Below are positions 9,707 through 17,875 of a stretch of 24,582 nt of DNA, piece after piece. Source of the stretch: DATLZB01 sp035574175 (GTDB lineage Bacteria > Pseudomonadota > Alphaproteobacteria > Rhizobiales > Hyphomicrobiaceae); contig DATLZB010000199.1 of NCBI GenBank assembly GCA_035574175.1, positions 1 through 24,582 on the forward strand. Reading direction: 5' to 3'. The notes below the pieces were generated by a model. It worked only from the letters and a program-made list of their open reading frames with translations. It did no database searches and had not been told where the DNA came from. The position numbers and the translations under genes were made by a program. How positions within the stretch are numbered: position 1 is the first letter of the stretch; every line of letters begins with the position of its first letter.

Positions 9707-9938
9707 GCAAATCTACCTTGGCCCGCTGCGCCGCTTCGCGGGGCGCAATGCCCCGAGATGGTCATCGCATTCGGCTTCTCTCAATCCCATATCGCACAAT
9801 CGGGCGCAACTTGGGATGCCGGCGCCATAACCGCTGCTCATTCTCGCAGCCCCGGCCACGGTTTCCGGCACCCGGCGCACCGGCAAATCTGTGAACCGCC
9901 CGGCAGCAGCCGAGAGCGCGGCGTGCTATGTAGCCCAA

Positions 9939-12320
9939 ATGGCGCAGATTCGACGACAACGCCTGACCCATGCGGCTTCACCGGAGGCGGAGGCAGACGG
10001 CCAGCCCGTCTCGGGGTCGGTTTCCACCCGCGCGCGGGCGGCAGCGCCCTACTTGGCGGGGCTCAACCCCGAACAGCGGCGCGCGGTCGAGACCCTCGAC
10101 GGGCCGGTGCTGGTGCTGGCCGGCGCCGGCACCGGCAAGACCCGCGTGCTCACCACGCGCATCGCCCACATCCTGGCGACCGGACGGGCCCGCGCATCGC
10201 AGATCCTGGCGGTTACCTTCACCAACAAGGCGGCACGGGAGATGAAGGAGCGCGTCGGCGCCCTGGTGGGGGCGGCGGTCGAAGCGATGCCGTGGCTCGG
10301 CACCTTTCATTCGATCGGGGTCAGGATCCTGCGCCGCCATGCGGAGCTGGTGGGCCTCACGTCGGGGTTCACCATCCTCGACACCGACGACCAAATCCGG
10401 CTCCTGAAGCAAGTGATCGCGGCAGCCGACCTTGACAAGGATCGCTGGCCGGCGCGCCAGCTCGCCGCGCTCATCGACAGCTGGAAGAACCGCGGCCTGA
10501 CGCCGGACCTGGTACCGGCCGGCGAGTCCTTCGCCTTCGCCAACGGCAAGGGCAGCCGTCTCTACGCCGACTATCAGCGCCGGCTGAAGGAGCTCAACGC
10601 CTGTGACTTCGGAGATCTGCTGCTTGAGGGACTGCGGCTGTTGCGAGAGCATCCCGACGTGCTCGCCGACTTCCAATCGCGCTTCCGCTTCATGCTGGTC
10701 GACGAGTACCAGGACACCAACGTGGTGCAGTACCTGTGGCTGCGGCTTCTGGCGCAGGGTTCGCCGAACCTCGCCTGCGTTGGCGACGACGACCAGTCGA
10801 TCTACGGCTGGCGCGGCGCAGAGGTCGACAACATTTTGCGCTTCGAGAAGGACTTTCCCAACGCCACGGTCATCCGCCTGGAACGCAACTATCGCTCGAC
10901 GGGGCACATCCTGGCGGCGGCTTCAGGGCTCATCGCCCATAACCGGGGCCGGCTCGGAAAGACGCTGTTCACCGACGGGAAGATGGGCCGCAAGGTCTCC
11001 GTCACCGGCCTGTGGGACGACGCCGAGGAGGCGCGGACCATCGGCGATGACATCGAGGAGCTGGCCAGACAGGGAACCAAGCTCAACGAGATCGCCATTC
11101 TGGTGCGCGCCTCCTTCCAAATGCGCGCCTTCGAGGATCGCTTCGTGACGCTCGGGCTGCCTTACCGGGTCATCGGCGGCCCGCGCTTCTATGAGCGCCA
11201 GGAGATCAAGGATGCCATCGCCTATCTCGAGGTGACGCTCAATCCCGCCAACGACCTCAAGTTCGAGCGCATCCTCAACGTGCCTAAGCGCGGCCTCGGC
11301 GACACCACGCTCAAGCGGCTCAACGTGCTCGCGCGGACGCGATCGATGGCGCTGTTCGATGCGGCGCGCCAGATCGTCGAAACCGAGGAACTGGCGGCCA
11401 AGGCGCGGCGCGCGCTCCGCGACCTCATCGTCTCGTTCGAACGCTGGCGCGGGCGCATCGGTACCATCAAGCACACCGAGCTTGCCGAGTTGATCCTCGA
11501 TGAATCCGGCTACACCGCGATGTGGCAGGCCGACCGGAGCCCGCAGGCCCAGTCGAGGCTCGAGAACCTGAAGGAGCTCATTCGCTTCATGCACGAGTTC
11601 GACACGCTCGAAGGGTTCCTCGAGCACGTGTCGCTCGTCATGGACGCAGACGCGGCGGGCGGGGACGGCGATCGGGTGTCGCTGATGACGCTGCACGCGG
11701 CCAAAGGTCTTGAGTTCGACACGGTGTTCCTGCCCGGCTGGGAGGAGGGCCTCTTTCCGCACCAGCGCAGCCTCGACGAGAGCGGGGAAAAAGGCCTCGA
11801 AGAGGAGCGCCGGCTCGCCTACGTCGGGCTCACCCGAGCACGGCTCAATGCCAAGGTCTCCTTCGTGGAGAACCGCAGGAACCGCGGCCTGTTCCAGGCC
11901 GCCATACCCTCCCGCTTCGTCGACGAGCTGCCTGAAGCCCACATTGAGGTGATCGAGGCCAAAGGACCGTTCTCCGGCACCTATCAGAGATTCGGCAGGC
12001 CCTATTCCGGGCCTTACGGGCAGAGCCGGTTCGACTCCGCCGCACCCGGTTTCGGCTCCGACTATGCCACACCCGGCTGGCAGCGAGCGCAAAGCCGCTG
12101 GCAGTCCGGAACCAAGCCGAACCGGGGACCGCTCACCATCGATGGGGAACTCACCGCGACCTCGACCGGGGAGCCATCCCACTTCAAGGTCGGCGAGCGC
12201 GTCTTCCACGAGAAGTTCGGCTACGGGCTCATCGCCGAGGTCGATGGCAACAAGCTCACGGTCGATTTCGAGAAGGCCGGCCGCAAGCGCGTCGTCGACA
12301 GCTTCCTGGCGCGGGCATGA
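9939..12320 (+). CDS. uvrD: ATP-dependent DNA helicase of the UvrD/PcrA type
   Basis: 793 residues from the ATG at 9939; an in-frame GTG at 9891 would add 16 residues, and neither start has a clear ribosome binding site. It is a superfamily 1A 3'-5' helicase for nucleotide-excision and mismatch repair and replication-fork upkeep. All motifs are intact: Q motif NPEQRRAVE, Walker A AGAGTGKT (61-68), DEYQD Walker B (255-259), GDDDQSIYGWRG (282-293), ERNYRS, LHAAKGLEFD, and AYVGLTRAR with the arginine finger (627-635). After a Gly/Tyr/Ser-rich linker (about 675-735) comes a Tudor-like C-terminal domain (FHEKFGYGLIAEVDGNKLTVDF), which in PcrA/UvrD contacts RNA polymerase. A strong hairpin follows the stop. 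Confidence 0.95.
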   Translation: MAQIRRQRLTHAASPEAEADGQPVSGSVSTRARAAAPYLAGLNPEQRRAVETLDGPVLVLAGAGTGKTRVLTTRIAHILATGRARASQILAVTFTNKAAREMKERVGALVGAAVEAMPWLGTFHSIGVRILRRHAELVGLTSGFTILDTDDQIRLLKQVIAAADLDKDRWPARQLAALIDSWKNRGLTPDLVPAGESFAFANGKGSRLYADYQRRLKELNACDFGDLLLEGLRLLREHPDVLADFQSRFRFMLVDEYQDTNVVQYLWLRLLAQGSPNLACVGDDDQSIYGWRGAEVDNILRFEKDFPNATVIRLERNYRSTGHILAAASGLIAHNRGRLGKTLFTDGKMGRKVSVTGLWDDAEEARTIGDDIEELARQGTKLNEIAILVRASFQMRAFEDRFVTLGLPYRVIGGPRFYERQEIKDAIAYLEVTLNPANDLKFERILNVPKRGLGDTTLKRLNVLARTRSMALFDAARQIVETEELAAKARRALRDLIVSFERWRGRIGTIKHTELAELILDESGYTAMWQADRSPQAQSRLENLKELIRFMHEFDTLEGFLEHVSLVMDADAAGGDGDRVSLMTLHAAKGLEFDTVFLPGWEEGLFPHQRSLDESGEKGLEEERRLAYVGLTRARLNAKVSFVENRRNRGLFQAAIPSRFVDELPEAHIEVIEAKGPFSGTYQRFGRPYSGPYGQSRFDSAAPGFGSDYATPGWQRAQSRWQSGTKPNRGPLTIDGELTATSTGEPSHFKVGERVFHEKFGYGLIAEVDGNKLTVDFEKAGRKRVVDSFLARA

Positions 12321-12323
12321 ATA

Positions 12324-12349
12324 CACCGGCCGGTCGAGACCGGCCGGTG
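12324..12349 (+). terminator. Perfect 11-bp hairpin after uvrD
   Basis: CACCGGCCGGT and ACCGGCCGGTG pair perfectly over the loop CGAG, starting three bases after the uvrD stop. It probably ends or stabilises the uvrD transcript. No T-run follows, so it may act with Rho or as a 3' stabiliser instead of as a canonical intrinsic terminator. Confidence 0.5.
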
Positions 12350-12786
12350 CGGGACAGCCCAGCTTTGCCTTGGGGAGCTCAGTCGCCGCTCCAGCGCCAA
12401 TTGAGCGCGACTGGTGCACCCAGCGTCCCGAGGCCCTGCTGCGTCCCTGGCACCGATCCTTCCCTCAGTTGCATTCCTTGTGAGAGGATGCACGAGTGGG
12501 CCGGCGCCCTTTCCGTCGCGAACGATGCCGCGCCCAAGCCAATGAATGGGGGGCGCCGCACCGCGAGATTGCTCGTTTCCTCCCAGGACTTGGGCTGTTG
12601 GTGCCAGCGCGCACCGGCACGAAGAGACAACGGCGCGCCGGCCTCGTTATTCCGCCCCTGCGCAAGGCCGAAGCTGCCGGCGGCTTGCCGTCGCAGTCAC
12701 GTCAAATTAGTGATGAGAATTGCAGTTTGTCCGCCGACCGGGTCGGGAACAGGCCGGATGTGCGGCGGCGTGGGGAGGGTCGTGAC
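12350..12786. other. 437-bp gap with no convincing gene
   Basis: Frames cross this stretch on both strands, but none has a good ribosome binding site, recognisable motifs or amino-acid composition like the neighbouring genes. It holds a weak imperfect hairpin around 12471-12493 (GCATTCCT against AGGATGC) and a lower-GC patch at 12700-12730 that could host the promoter of the next gene. No RNA gene could be identified. Confidence 0.4.
12772..12779 (+). promoter_or_regulatory. Ribosome binding site deciding the start of the TMEM143-like gene
   Basis: GGGGAGGG lies seven bases before the ATG at 12787. The frame is open back to 12496, but the upstream residues are Arg/Pro/Cys-rich with no family similarity, so this site fixes the start. 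Confidence 0.6.
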
Positions 12787-14235
12787 ATGTCCTCGGCCGC
12801 AGGCGTCGCTGAAGCGGGAACGAATGTCCCTGCAACAAGTGCAGGCGTTGCTCCCCCCACGAGCGGCGCCGAGACCGTCGCCGTCACCTTATCCGCCAGC
12901 GAGCCGGCAGAACTCGGCGGGCGGCGTGGGGCGGAGCATTTCATCCCGGTCACGCGCTTTGCCCTGATGGACCGGCTGACGCGGCCGCAGGCGTGGCCGC
13001 CCGGTGTGGCCGCTGACGTGCGGCGCTTCTTCCGCTATCTCGACTACTGGCGCCATCAGCAGCACAACGCGGCGCTGCTCGCGCTCGAACAGGCGTACGA
13101 GCCGTTCAGCCCGGACAGCGACCTGTTCGTCACCCGCCAGTTCAGCGATGCAGAACGAGAGCGGCTCGGCGCCTACGTCATCGACGGGGTCAAGAGGCTG
13201 CTCAAGCAGGCAAACTACGTCCCGGTCGATGCACGCGACGTCAAGCTGATCCTCACCAGGGAGTCCCACTACGGACTGGCGCTGCACGTCGATCTCGGCG
13301 CCTTCGACGAGCTTCTCATCTATTACCGCGGCGCCTCCACCCGCAAGGAACGCCGCCGCACGCTGCGCCGGTTCCTGCGCAAGCAGGAGTTCGAGGTGCC
13401 GATCTACCGGCGGCTATTCGTGCTGTTCAAGCTCAAGCCCCTCGAGCGGCGCGTCGAGGAGGTGATGCGCGAGTCAAAGCTCAGCCGCAGCGAAGCCGAA
13501 AAGCAGGTCAGGAAGCTGCGCAGCCTGCTGCCGGCCGAGGTCCGCGACGACTCGATCTACATGAAACTGTTCAAGAACATCCCGCGTGCCGACCTCGAGA
13601 TGGTCTTCCCCAACACACGCGTGATGTTCCGGCCGCTGGACAAAATCAAGCTGTGGGTGACGGGCGGCGCCGGTCTCGGCGTGGGCATGTTCGGCGCCGC
13701 CGGCAAGCTCGCAGTCGCGACAAGCAATCCGGTGGCGGCGGCCGGGGCAATGGCCGGAATCGGCGGGATCGTCTTCCGGCAGGCGATGAACTTCATCAAC
13801 CAGCGCCAGCGCTACATGGTGATCATGGCGCAGAACCTCTATTTCCACGCCATGGCCGACAACCGCGGGGCCATGGTCAAGCTCGCCGACCGTGCGGCCG
13901 AAGAGGACGTCAAGGAGGAGATGCTGCTCTACAGCGTGCTCGCCAAGGAGAAGGTGAACCGGCGCGACTTGACCTCAGTCGATGAGGCCATCGAACGCTA
14001 TCTCGCCAATACGTTCGGCGTCACCGTCAACTTCGACGATGCGGACGCACTCTCGCGGCTGATGCGCGACGGGATCGTGACGGAGGAAGCGGACGGTACC
14101 CTCCACACCATGCCTCCGCGCGAGGCTGCCCAGCACATCGACCGCAAGTGGGACGAGATTCTCGACAGTCTCCCCGACCTCATCGAGAGCGCCGGTGTGG
14201 AGGTGGAGGTGCCGGGCAACGGGGCGGCCGTCTGA
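12787..14235 (+). CDS. TMEM143-like membrane protein (DUF3754)
   Basis: 482 residues. The first 45 are Ala/Ser/Thr/Pro-rich and look disordered. The core includes HFIPVTRFALMDRL (51-64), a conserved IYYRGASTRKERRR stretch (178-191) and the family hallmark LFKNIPRADLEMVFP (261-275) leading into DKIKLW. A hydrophobic Gly/Ala-rich segment (about 288-332) forms one or two membrane helices, followed by NQRQRYMVIMAQNLYFHAMADNRGAM. The tail (about 397-465) resembles a small winged helix with an acidic end. The family includes mitochondrial TMEM143, whose biochemical role is unknown, so no function is assigned. prmA begins 14 bp after the stop, so the two are probably one operon. Confidence 0.85.
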   Translation: MSSAAGVAEAGTNVPATSAGVAPPTSGAETVAVTLSASEPAELGGRRGAEHFIPVTRFALMDRLTRPQAWPPGVAADVRRFFRYLDYWRHQQHNAALLALEQAYEPFSPDSDLFVTRQFSDAERERLGAYVIDGVKRLLKQANYVPVDARDVKLILTRESHYGLALHVDLGAFDELLIYYRGASTRKERRRTLRRFLRKQEFEVPIYRRLFVLFKLKPLERRVEEVMRESKLSRSEAEKQVRKLRSLLPAEVRDDSIYMKLFKNIPRADLEMVFPNTRVMFRPLDKIKLWVTGGAGLGVGMFGAAGKLAVATSNPVAAAGAMAGIGGIVFRQAMNFINQRQRYMVIMAQNLYFHAMADNRGAMVKLADRAAEEDVKEEMLLYSVLAKEKVNRRDLTSVDEAIERYLANTFGVTVNFDDADALSRLMRDGIVTEEADGTLHTMPPREAAQHIDRKWDEILDSLPDLIESAGVEVEVPGNGAAV

Positions 14236-14249
14236 GCCGCGTCGGGACG

Positions 14250-15206
14250 ATGCTCTACAAGGTCCGCGTGGAGAGCGCGGCTCGCGACGACGGGCGGGCC
14301 ATTGCGACGGCGCTCGCCGAACTCATCGAACCCGCAGCCCAGGCGGTGAGCGAGTTCGCGGCCGACGGCGGATGGCACATCGAAGCCTATTACAGCCAGC
14401 GGCCAGACCCCGGGCAGCTATCTGCGCGCATTGCCGAGTTGCTGGCCATTTCCCCGCCGACCCTTTCGCTCGAGCCGGTCGCGGATCGGAACTGGGTGGC
14501 GCTCTCCCAGACGGCGCTGCCGCCGGTCGCAGCCGGACGCTACATCGTCCATGGCAGCCATGACCGCACCAACGTGCCGCGGGGCCCTCGCAGCATCGAG
14601 ATCGATGCCGGAGAGGCGTTCGGCACGGCCCATCACGCGACCACGTTGAGCTGCCTCATGACCATCGACCGCCTCGCCCGCGCTCATACCTTTCGCCGCG
14701 TGTTGGATCTTGGCTGCGGCTCGGGCGTACTCGCCATCGCCGCCCAGCGCGCTTGGCCAAAGGCTCGCGTCACGGCGCTCGACAACGACCCGATCGCGGT
14801 CGCGGTAGCTGCCGCCAACTGCCGCCAAAACGGGGTTCTGCGCATCGCCGTCCGCCTGGCGGGCGATGGCGGACCGCCGCTCGGACCCTCCCGAACCTAC
14901 GAACTCGTGCTCGCCAACATCCTCGCCCGACCACTGATTGCCCTGGCGCCCGCCATTGCCGGTGCCGTCGCGCCCGGCGGCATGCTGGTCATCTCGGGAA
15001 TTCTGGCCGGCGAAGCGCGGGAGGTCAGGGCTGCCTATACCTCGCGCGGCTTCCGACTCACCAACGAGAGCCGTATGGCCGGCTGGGCGACGCTGACGCT
15101 CGTTCGGGTCCCGCTCAGGACCAAGCCGAGAAGTGCGCGCCGTGCCGGCCCTTGGCCCGCACCTCGGCCGGATCGTAGCCAAGCTCACGCAGCCGTTCGT
15201 CGCTGA
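14250..15206 (+). CDS. prmA: Ribosomal protein L11 methyltransferase
   Basis: 318 residues. It transfers methyl groups from S-adenosylmethionine to ribosomal protein L11. The N-terminal substrate-recognition domain is followed by the PrmA motif EAFGTAHHATT (122-132, normally AFGTGxHxTT), the SAM-binding loop VLDLGCGSG (151-159), the acidic ALDNDP end of strand 2 (176-181) and NILARPL (223-229), the catalytic-site block. The start at 14250 is the first ATG before MLYKVRVES; only a weak GGGAC precedes it. The natural fold should end near residue 286; the last 30 or so residues are Arg/Pro-rich and encoded opposite the convergent DUF1127 gene, an overlap of 92 bp. It sits 14 bp behind the TMEM143-like gene. 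Confidence 0.92.
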   Translation: MLYKVRVESAARDDGRAIATALAELIEPAAQAVSEFAADGGWHIEAYYSQRPDPGQLSARIAELLAISPPTLSLEPVADRNWVALSQTALPPVAAGRYIVHGSHDRTNVPRGPRSIEIDAGEAFGTAHHATTLSCLMTIDRLARAHTFRRVLDLGCGSGVLAIAAQRAWPKARVTALDNDPIAVAVAAANCRQNGVLRIAVRLAGDGGPPLGPSRTYELVLANILARPLIALAPAIAGAVAPGGMLVISGILAGEAREVRAAYTSRGFRLTNESRMAGWATLTLVRVPLRTKPRSARRAGPWPAPRPDRSQAHAAVRR

Positions 15207-15360
15207 GTGTGACGAGATAACCATCGACGATGCGCTGCGCCTCGGCCTCGCGCCATGCAACGATTGCCGACAGCACAGAGGCGAGGAAGCCGCGGGGCTG
15301 TCGCTCGGTAAGGGGCGCTGCGTGCCCAGCAAGCGCTGCGGTGACCTTGCTCATGAACAT
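15115..15360 (-). CDS. DUF1127 domain protein
   Basis: 81 residues from the ATG at 15360, with AAGG five bases upstream; an ATG at 15354 would give 79. The C-terminal half, AWREAEAQRIVDGYLVTLSDERLRELGYDPAEV (about 35-67), matches the DUF1127 (YjiS-like) pattern of a helix, then L-x-D-x-x-L-x-E-L-G-x. The first 25 residues look flexible. Small DUF1127 proteins in alphaproteobacteria have been tied to RNA binding, phosphate and C1 metabolism, and stress, but the role here is unknown. Its last 92 bp overlap the end of prmA on the other strand, and the conserved helix is coded in that shared region. It diverges from aminopeptidase P with 168 bp between. Confidence 0.78.
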   Translation of the reverse strand: MFMSKVTAALAGHAAPLTERQPRGFLASVLSAIVAWREAEAQRIVDGYLVTLSDERLRELGYDPAEVRAKGRHGAHFSAWS

Positions 15361-15528
15361 CTCAACCTTGTTTTCGGCGCGGATCGTTCCGTCCGCGACT
15401 CGCGCAGAACGGATAAGCACCGCAGTGGTGACGGGGTAGAGGTTCCTCCGCATCGCAGCAATGCGCTCCAGGCATGCGCCGGGCCGCTCGGGCGTCGCGT
15501 TGCAGCGGCGCACGCCACGGCATAGAAA

Positions 15529-17352
15529 ATGGGCATGTTCCAGTCCTTCGATGCTCCGCAAACGAGCGCCGCCACTGGCCAGCGCCTTGCGCGCGTGCGC
15601 GCACTGATGCGCGAGGGCAAGCTCGACGCCCTGATCGTGCCGCGCGCCGACGAGCACCAGGGCGAGTACGTGCCCGCCTGCGCTGAGCGGCTGCGCTGGC
15701 TCAGCGGGTTCACCGGCTCCGCCGGACTGGCGGCAATCACCGGTACGTCGGCAGCATTGCTGATCGACGGTCGTTACACCGTCCAGGCGCGAAAGGAGGT
15801 TGACGGCACGCTGTTCCAGATCCTCGCCTCGCCGGATGAGCGGCTGTCGGACTGGCTCGCCGATAAGCTCGGTTGCGAGGCGGTGGTCGGCTTCGATCCC
15901 TGGCTGCACACGCTCGCAGAGGTCGATGACCTCCGCAAGCGACTCGCGTCAAAGCGGATCAGGCTGCGTCCGACAAAGCGCAACCTCGTCGATGTGGCCT
16001 GGGGAGGCGAGCGCCCGGCGCCGCCGCTGGCGCCGGTAAGCCCGCATCCGCTGAAGTTTGCCGGCACACCCGCCGACGCCAAGATCGCGGCTGTCCAGAA
16101 GCGCCTTGCCGAGGACGGCCAGGACGCCGTGATCCTGACGCTGCCCGACTCCATCGCCTGGCTCTTCAACATCCGCGGCCGCGACGTCGCCCACAATCCG
16201 GTGCCGCTCGCCTTCGCCATCGTACCGGTCAAGGGCAAGCCGGAGCTGTTCATCGACCGCCGCAAGATCGGCGCCGAGACGCGAGCCTACCTCGCGCCGC
16301 TCGCGCGGCTGAGCCCGCCCGATGCGCTCGCCGCGCGCGTCAAGGGCCTCGCCGCAACGGAAAAGCGAGTGCGCCTCGACCCCACCACCGCTGCCTACTG
16401 GTTTGCGCGCACGCTCGGAGCGAAGCGCTTCGTTTGCGGCGAAGATCCCTGCCGCCTGCCCAAGTCGCGCAAGAATGCGACCGAGATCAAGGGTGCGCGC
16501 GCCGCCCACCTCCGCGACGGGGTGGCGATGGCGCGCTTCCTTGCCTGGCTCGACCGCATGGCGCCAGCCGGCAGAGTCGACGAGATCGCCGCGGCCAGCG
16601 AGCTCGAGCGGCTGCGCCGCGCCTCCAACATGATGCAGGACTTGAGCTTCGACACGATCTCAGGCGCAGGCCCCAACGGCGCCATCGTGCACTATCGCGT
16701 GACGACCGCAACCAACCGGCCCCTCAGGAGCGGCGAGCTCTACCTCGTCGACTCGGGCGCTCAGTACTTCGATGGCACCACCGACGTGACCCGCACGGTT
16801 GCCGTCGGCCCACCGTCGGCAGAGATGCGCACGCGCTTTACCGCCGTGCTCAAGGCCCACATCGCCATCGCCACCGCTCGCTTCCCCAAGGGCACGCGCG
16901 GCATCGATCTCGACCCGCTGGCACGCCGTCCGTTGTGGGAGATCGGAGTCGACTTCGATCATGGCACCGGCCATGGCGTCGGCAGCTACTTGTCCGTGCA
17001 CGAAGGTCCGCCGTCGATCTCCAAACGCGGCATGACCGTGCTCGAACCCGGCATGATCCTCTCCAACGAGCCCGGTTACTACAAGGAGGGCGCCTACGGC
17101 ATCCGCATCGAAAACCTCGTGCTGGTGACCGAGCCGGCTGCGGTGGAGGGCGGCGAGCGGCCGATGATGGGCCTGGAGACGTTGACGCTGGTGCCGATCG
17201 ACCGCCGGCTGATCGTGCCCGAGATGCTCGATGCCCGGGAGCGCGGCTGGCTCGATGCCTATCATGCGCGCGTACTGGCCGAGATCGGACCGGAGCTTGC
17301 AGCCGACGACCGCGCCTGGCTCGTGGCCGCCACCGAAAAGATCGGCGCCTGA
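15529..17352 (+). CDS. Aminopeptidase P family metallopeptidase (M24, XPNPEP1-like)
   Basis: 607 residues, the long three-domain form also found in eukaryotes. It removes an N-terminal residue before proline in the cytoplasm. Two creatinase-type N-terminal domains (about 10-140 and 150-310) precede the pita-bread catalytic domain. All dinuclear metal ligands are present: D408 (LVDSG), D419 (TTDVTRT), H482 (GTGHGVGSYLSVHEGP), E514 (NEPGYY) and E528 (GIRIENL), with the same spacing from the first Asp to the His as human XPNPEP1. A C-terminal extension (about 550-607) is usual for this form. Start is ATG 15529; ATG 15535 is equally possible, and no strong ribosome binding site is seen. Confidence 0.94.
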   Translation: MGMFQSFDAPQTSAATGQRLARVRALMREGKLDALIVPRADEHQGEYVPACAERLRWLSGFTGSAGLAAITGTSAALLIDGRYTVQARKEVDGTLFQILASPDERLSDWLADKLGCEAVVGFDPWLHTLAEVDDLRKRLASKRIRLRPTKRNLVDVAWGGERPAPPLAPVSPHPLKFAGTPADAKIAAVQKRLAEDGQDAVILTLPDSIAWLFNIRGRDVAHNPVPLAFAIVPVKGKPELFIDRRKIGAETRAYLAPLARLSPPDALAARVKGLAATEKRVRLDPTTAAYWFARTLGAKRFVCGEDPCRLPKSRKNATEIKGARAAHLRDGVAMARFLAWLDRMAPAGRVDEIAAASELERLRRASNMMQDLSFDTISGAGPNGAIVHYRVTTATNRPLRSGELYLVDSGAQYFDGTTDVTRTVAVGPPSAEMRTRFTAVLKAHIAIATARFPKGTRGIDLDPLARRPLWEIGVDFDHGTGHGVGSYLSVHEGPPSISKRGMTVLEPGMILSNEPGYYKEGAYGIRIENLVLVTEPAAVEGGERPMMGLETLTLVPIDRRLIVPEMLDARERGWLDAYHARVLAEIGPELAADDRAWLVAATEKIGA

Positions 17353-17438
17353 GCGCGGGTCCAATCAACCGTTCTCGGGCGCGCGACCGTCGTTCCTGCG
17401 GGCATGAGCACCATAACCGTGAGCGTCGCCATGGCGCG

Positions 17439-17726
17439 CTATGGTGGGCCCCGGTACCACCGCCACAACCAAAGCGCCGCCAGCACCAGCAGCGAACCGA
17501 TGACGGCGGCCACCACGTCGCGCAGCGAGATGGACACCCGGTCGAGCCCGGGCCACAACCCGAGAAGACGGAACAGGAGACCGCCAACCAGTGCGCCGGC
17601 CAGCCCGACGCCCAAGTTGCGAGCCATGCCGAAGCCTCGGCGCTCCCAGGTCATGATGAGGCCCGCAAGGCTGCCGCCGATTAAACCCACCGCGATCCAG
17701 ACAACGATCTGGTCGAGCGACACCAT
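17439..17726 (-). CDS. GlsB/YeaQ/YmgE family membrane protein
   Basis: 95 residues from the ATG at 17726, fixed by a strong AGGAGG five bases upstream. Three hydrophobic segments (about 6-26, 37-58, 70-90) with Gly-rich turns (GLIGGSLAGLIM, GVGLAGALVGGLLFRLLG) match the GlsB/YeaQ family, once called transglycosylase-associated proteins. They are small inner-membrane proteins often induced by stress, with no proven enzymatic activity. It diverges from an unrecognised membrane protein across 149 bp and is convergent with aminopeptidase P. Confidence 0.85.
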   Translation of the reverse strand: MVSLDQIVVWIAVGLIGGSLAGLIMTWERRGFGMARNLGVGLAGALVGGLLFRLLGLWPGLDRVSISLRDVVAAVIGSLLVLAALWLWRWYRGPP

Positions 17727-17875
17727 AGCGGCCTCCTGCGTGTCGTGTTCGCGCGCATGCGCAGCCTCGCGCGCTTTTGCACCTGTCCATGTATTGTAGC
17801 GCCGGGGGCGGCGTGGTGCGGAAGCGCGCCCGTTATGGTTCATTTTTGCCGATCAGCGGACGGCGGAGGCAAGCC

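Noticed and set aside
9707..9890. Divergent gap between the AsmA and uvrD genes as a source of extra genes
   Set aside because: Only short frames without motifs were found. It most likely holds promoters, but no clear -35/-10 pair could be named.
10923..12419. 498-residue minus-strand frame opposite uvrD
   Set aside because: A shadow of the helicase frame, with Asp/Glu/Leu/Ala-rich low-information sequence.
12317..12967. 216-residue frame after uvrD and an 83-residue frame on the other strand (12379-12630)
   Set aside because: No ribosome binding site, no motifs, Arg/Pro/Cys-rich, and the first overlaps the TMEM143-like coding start.
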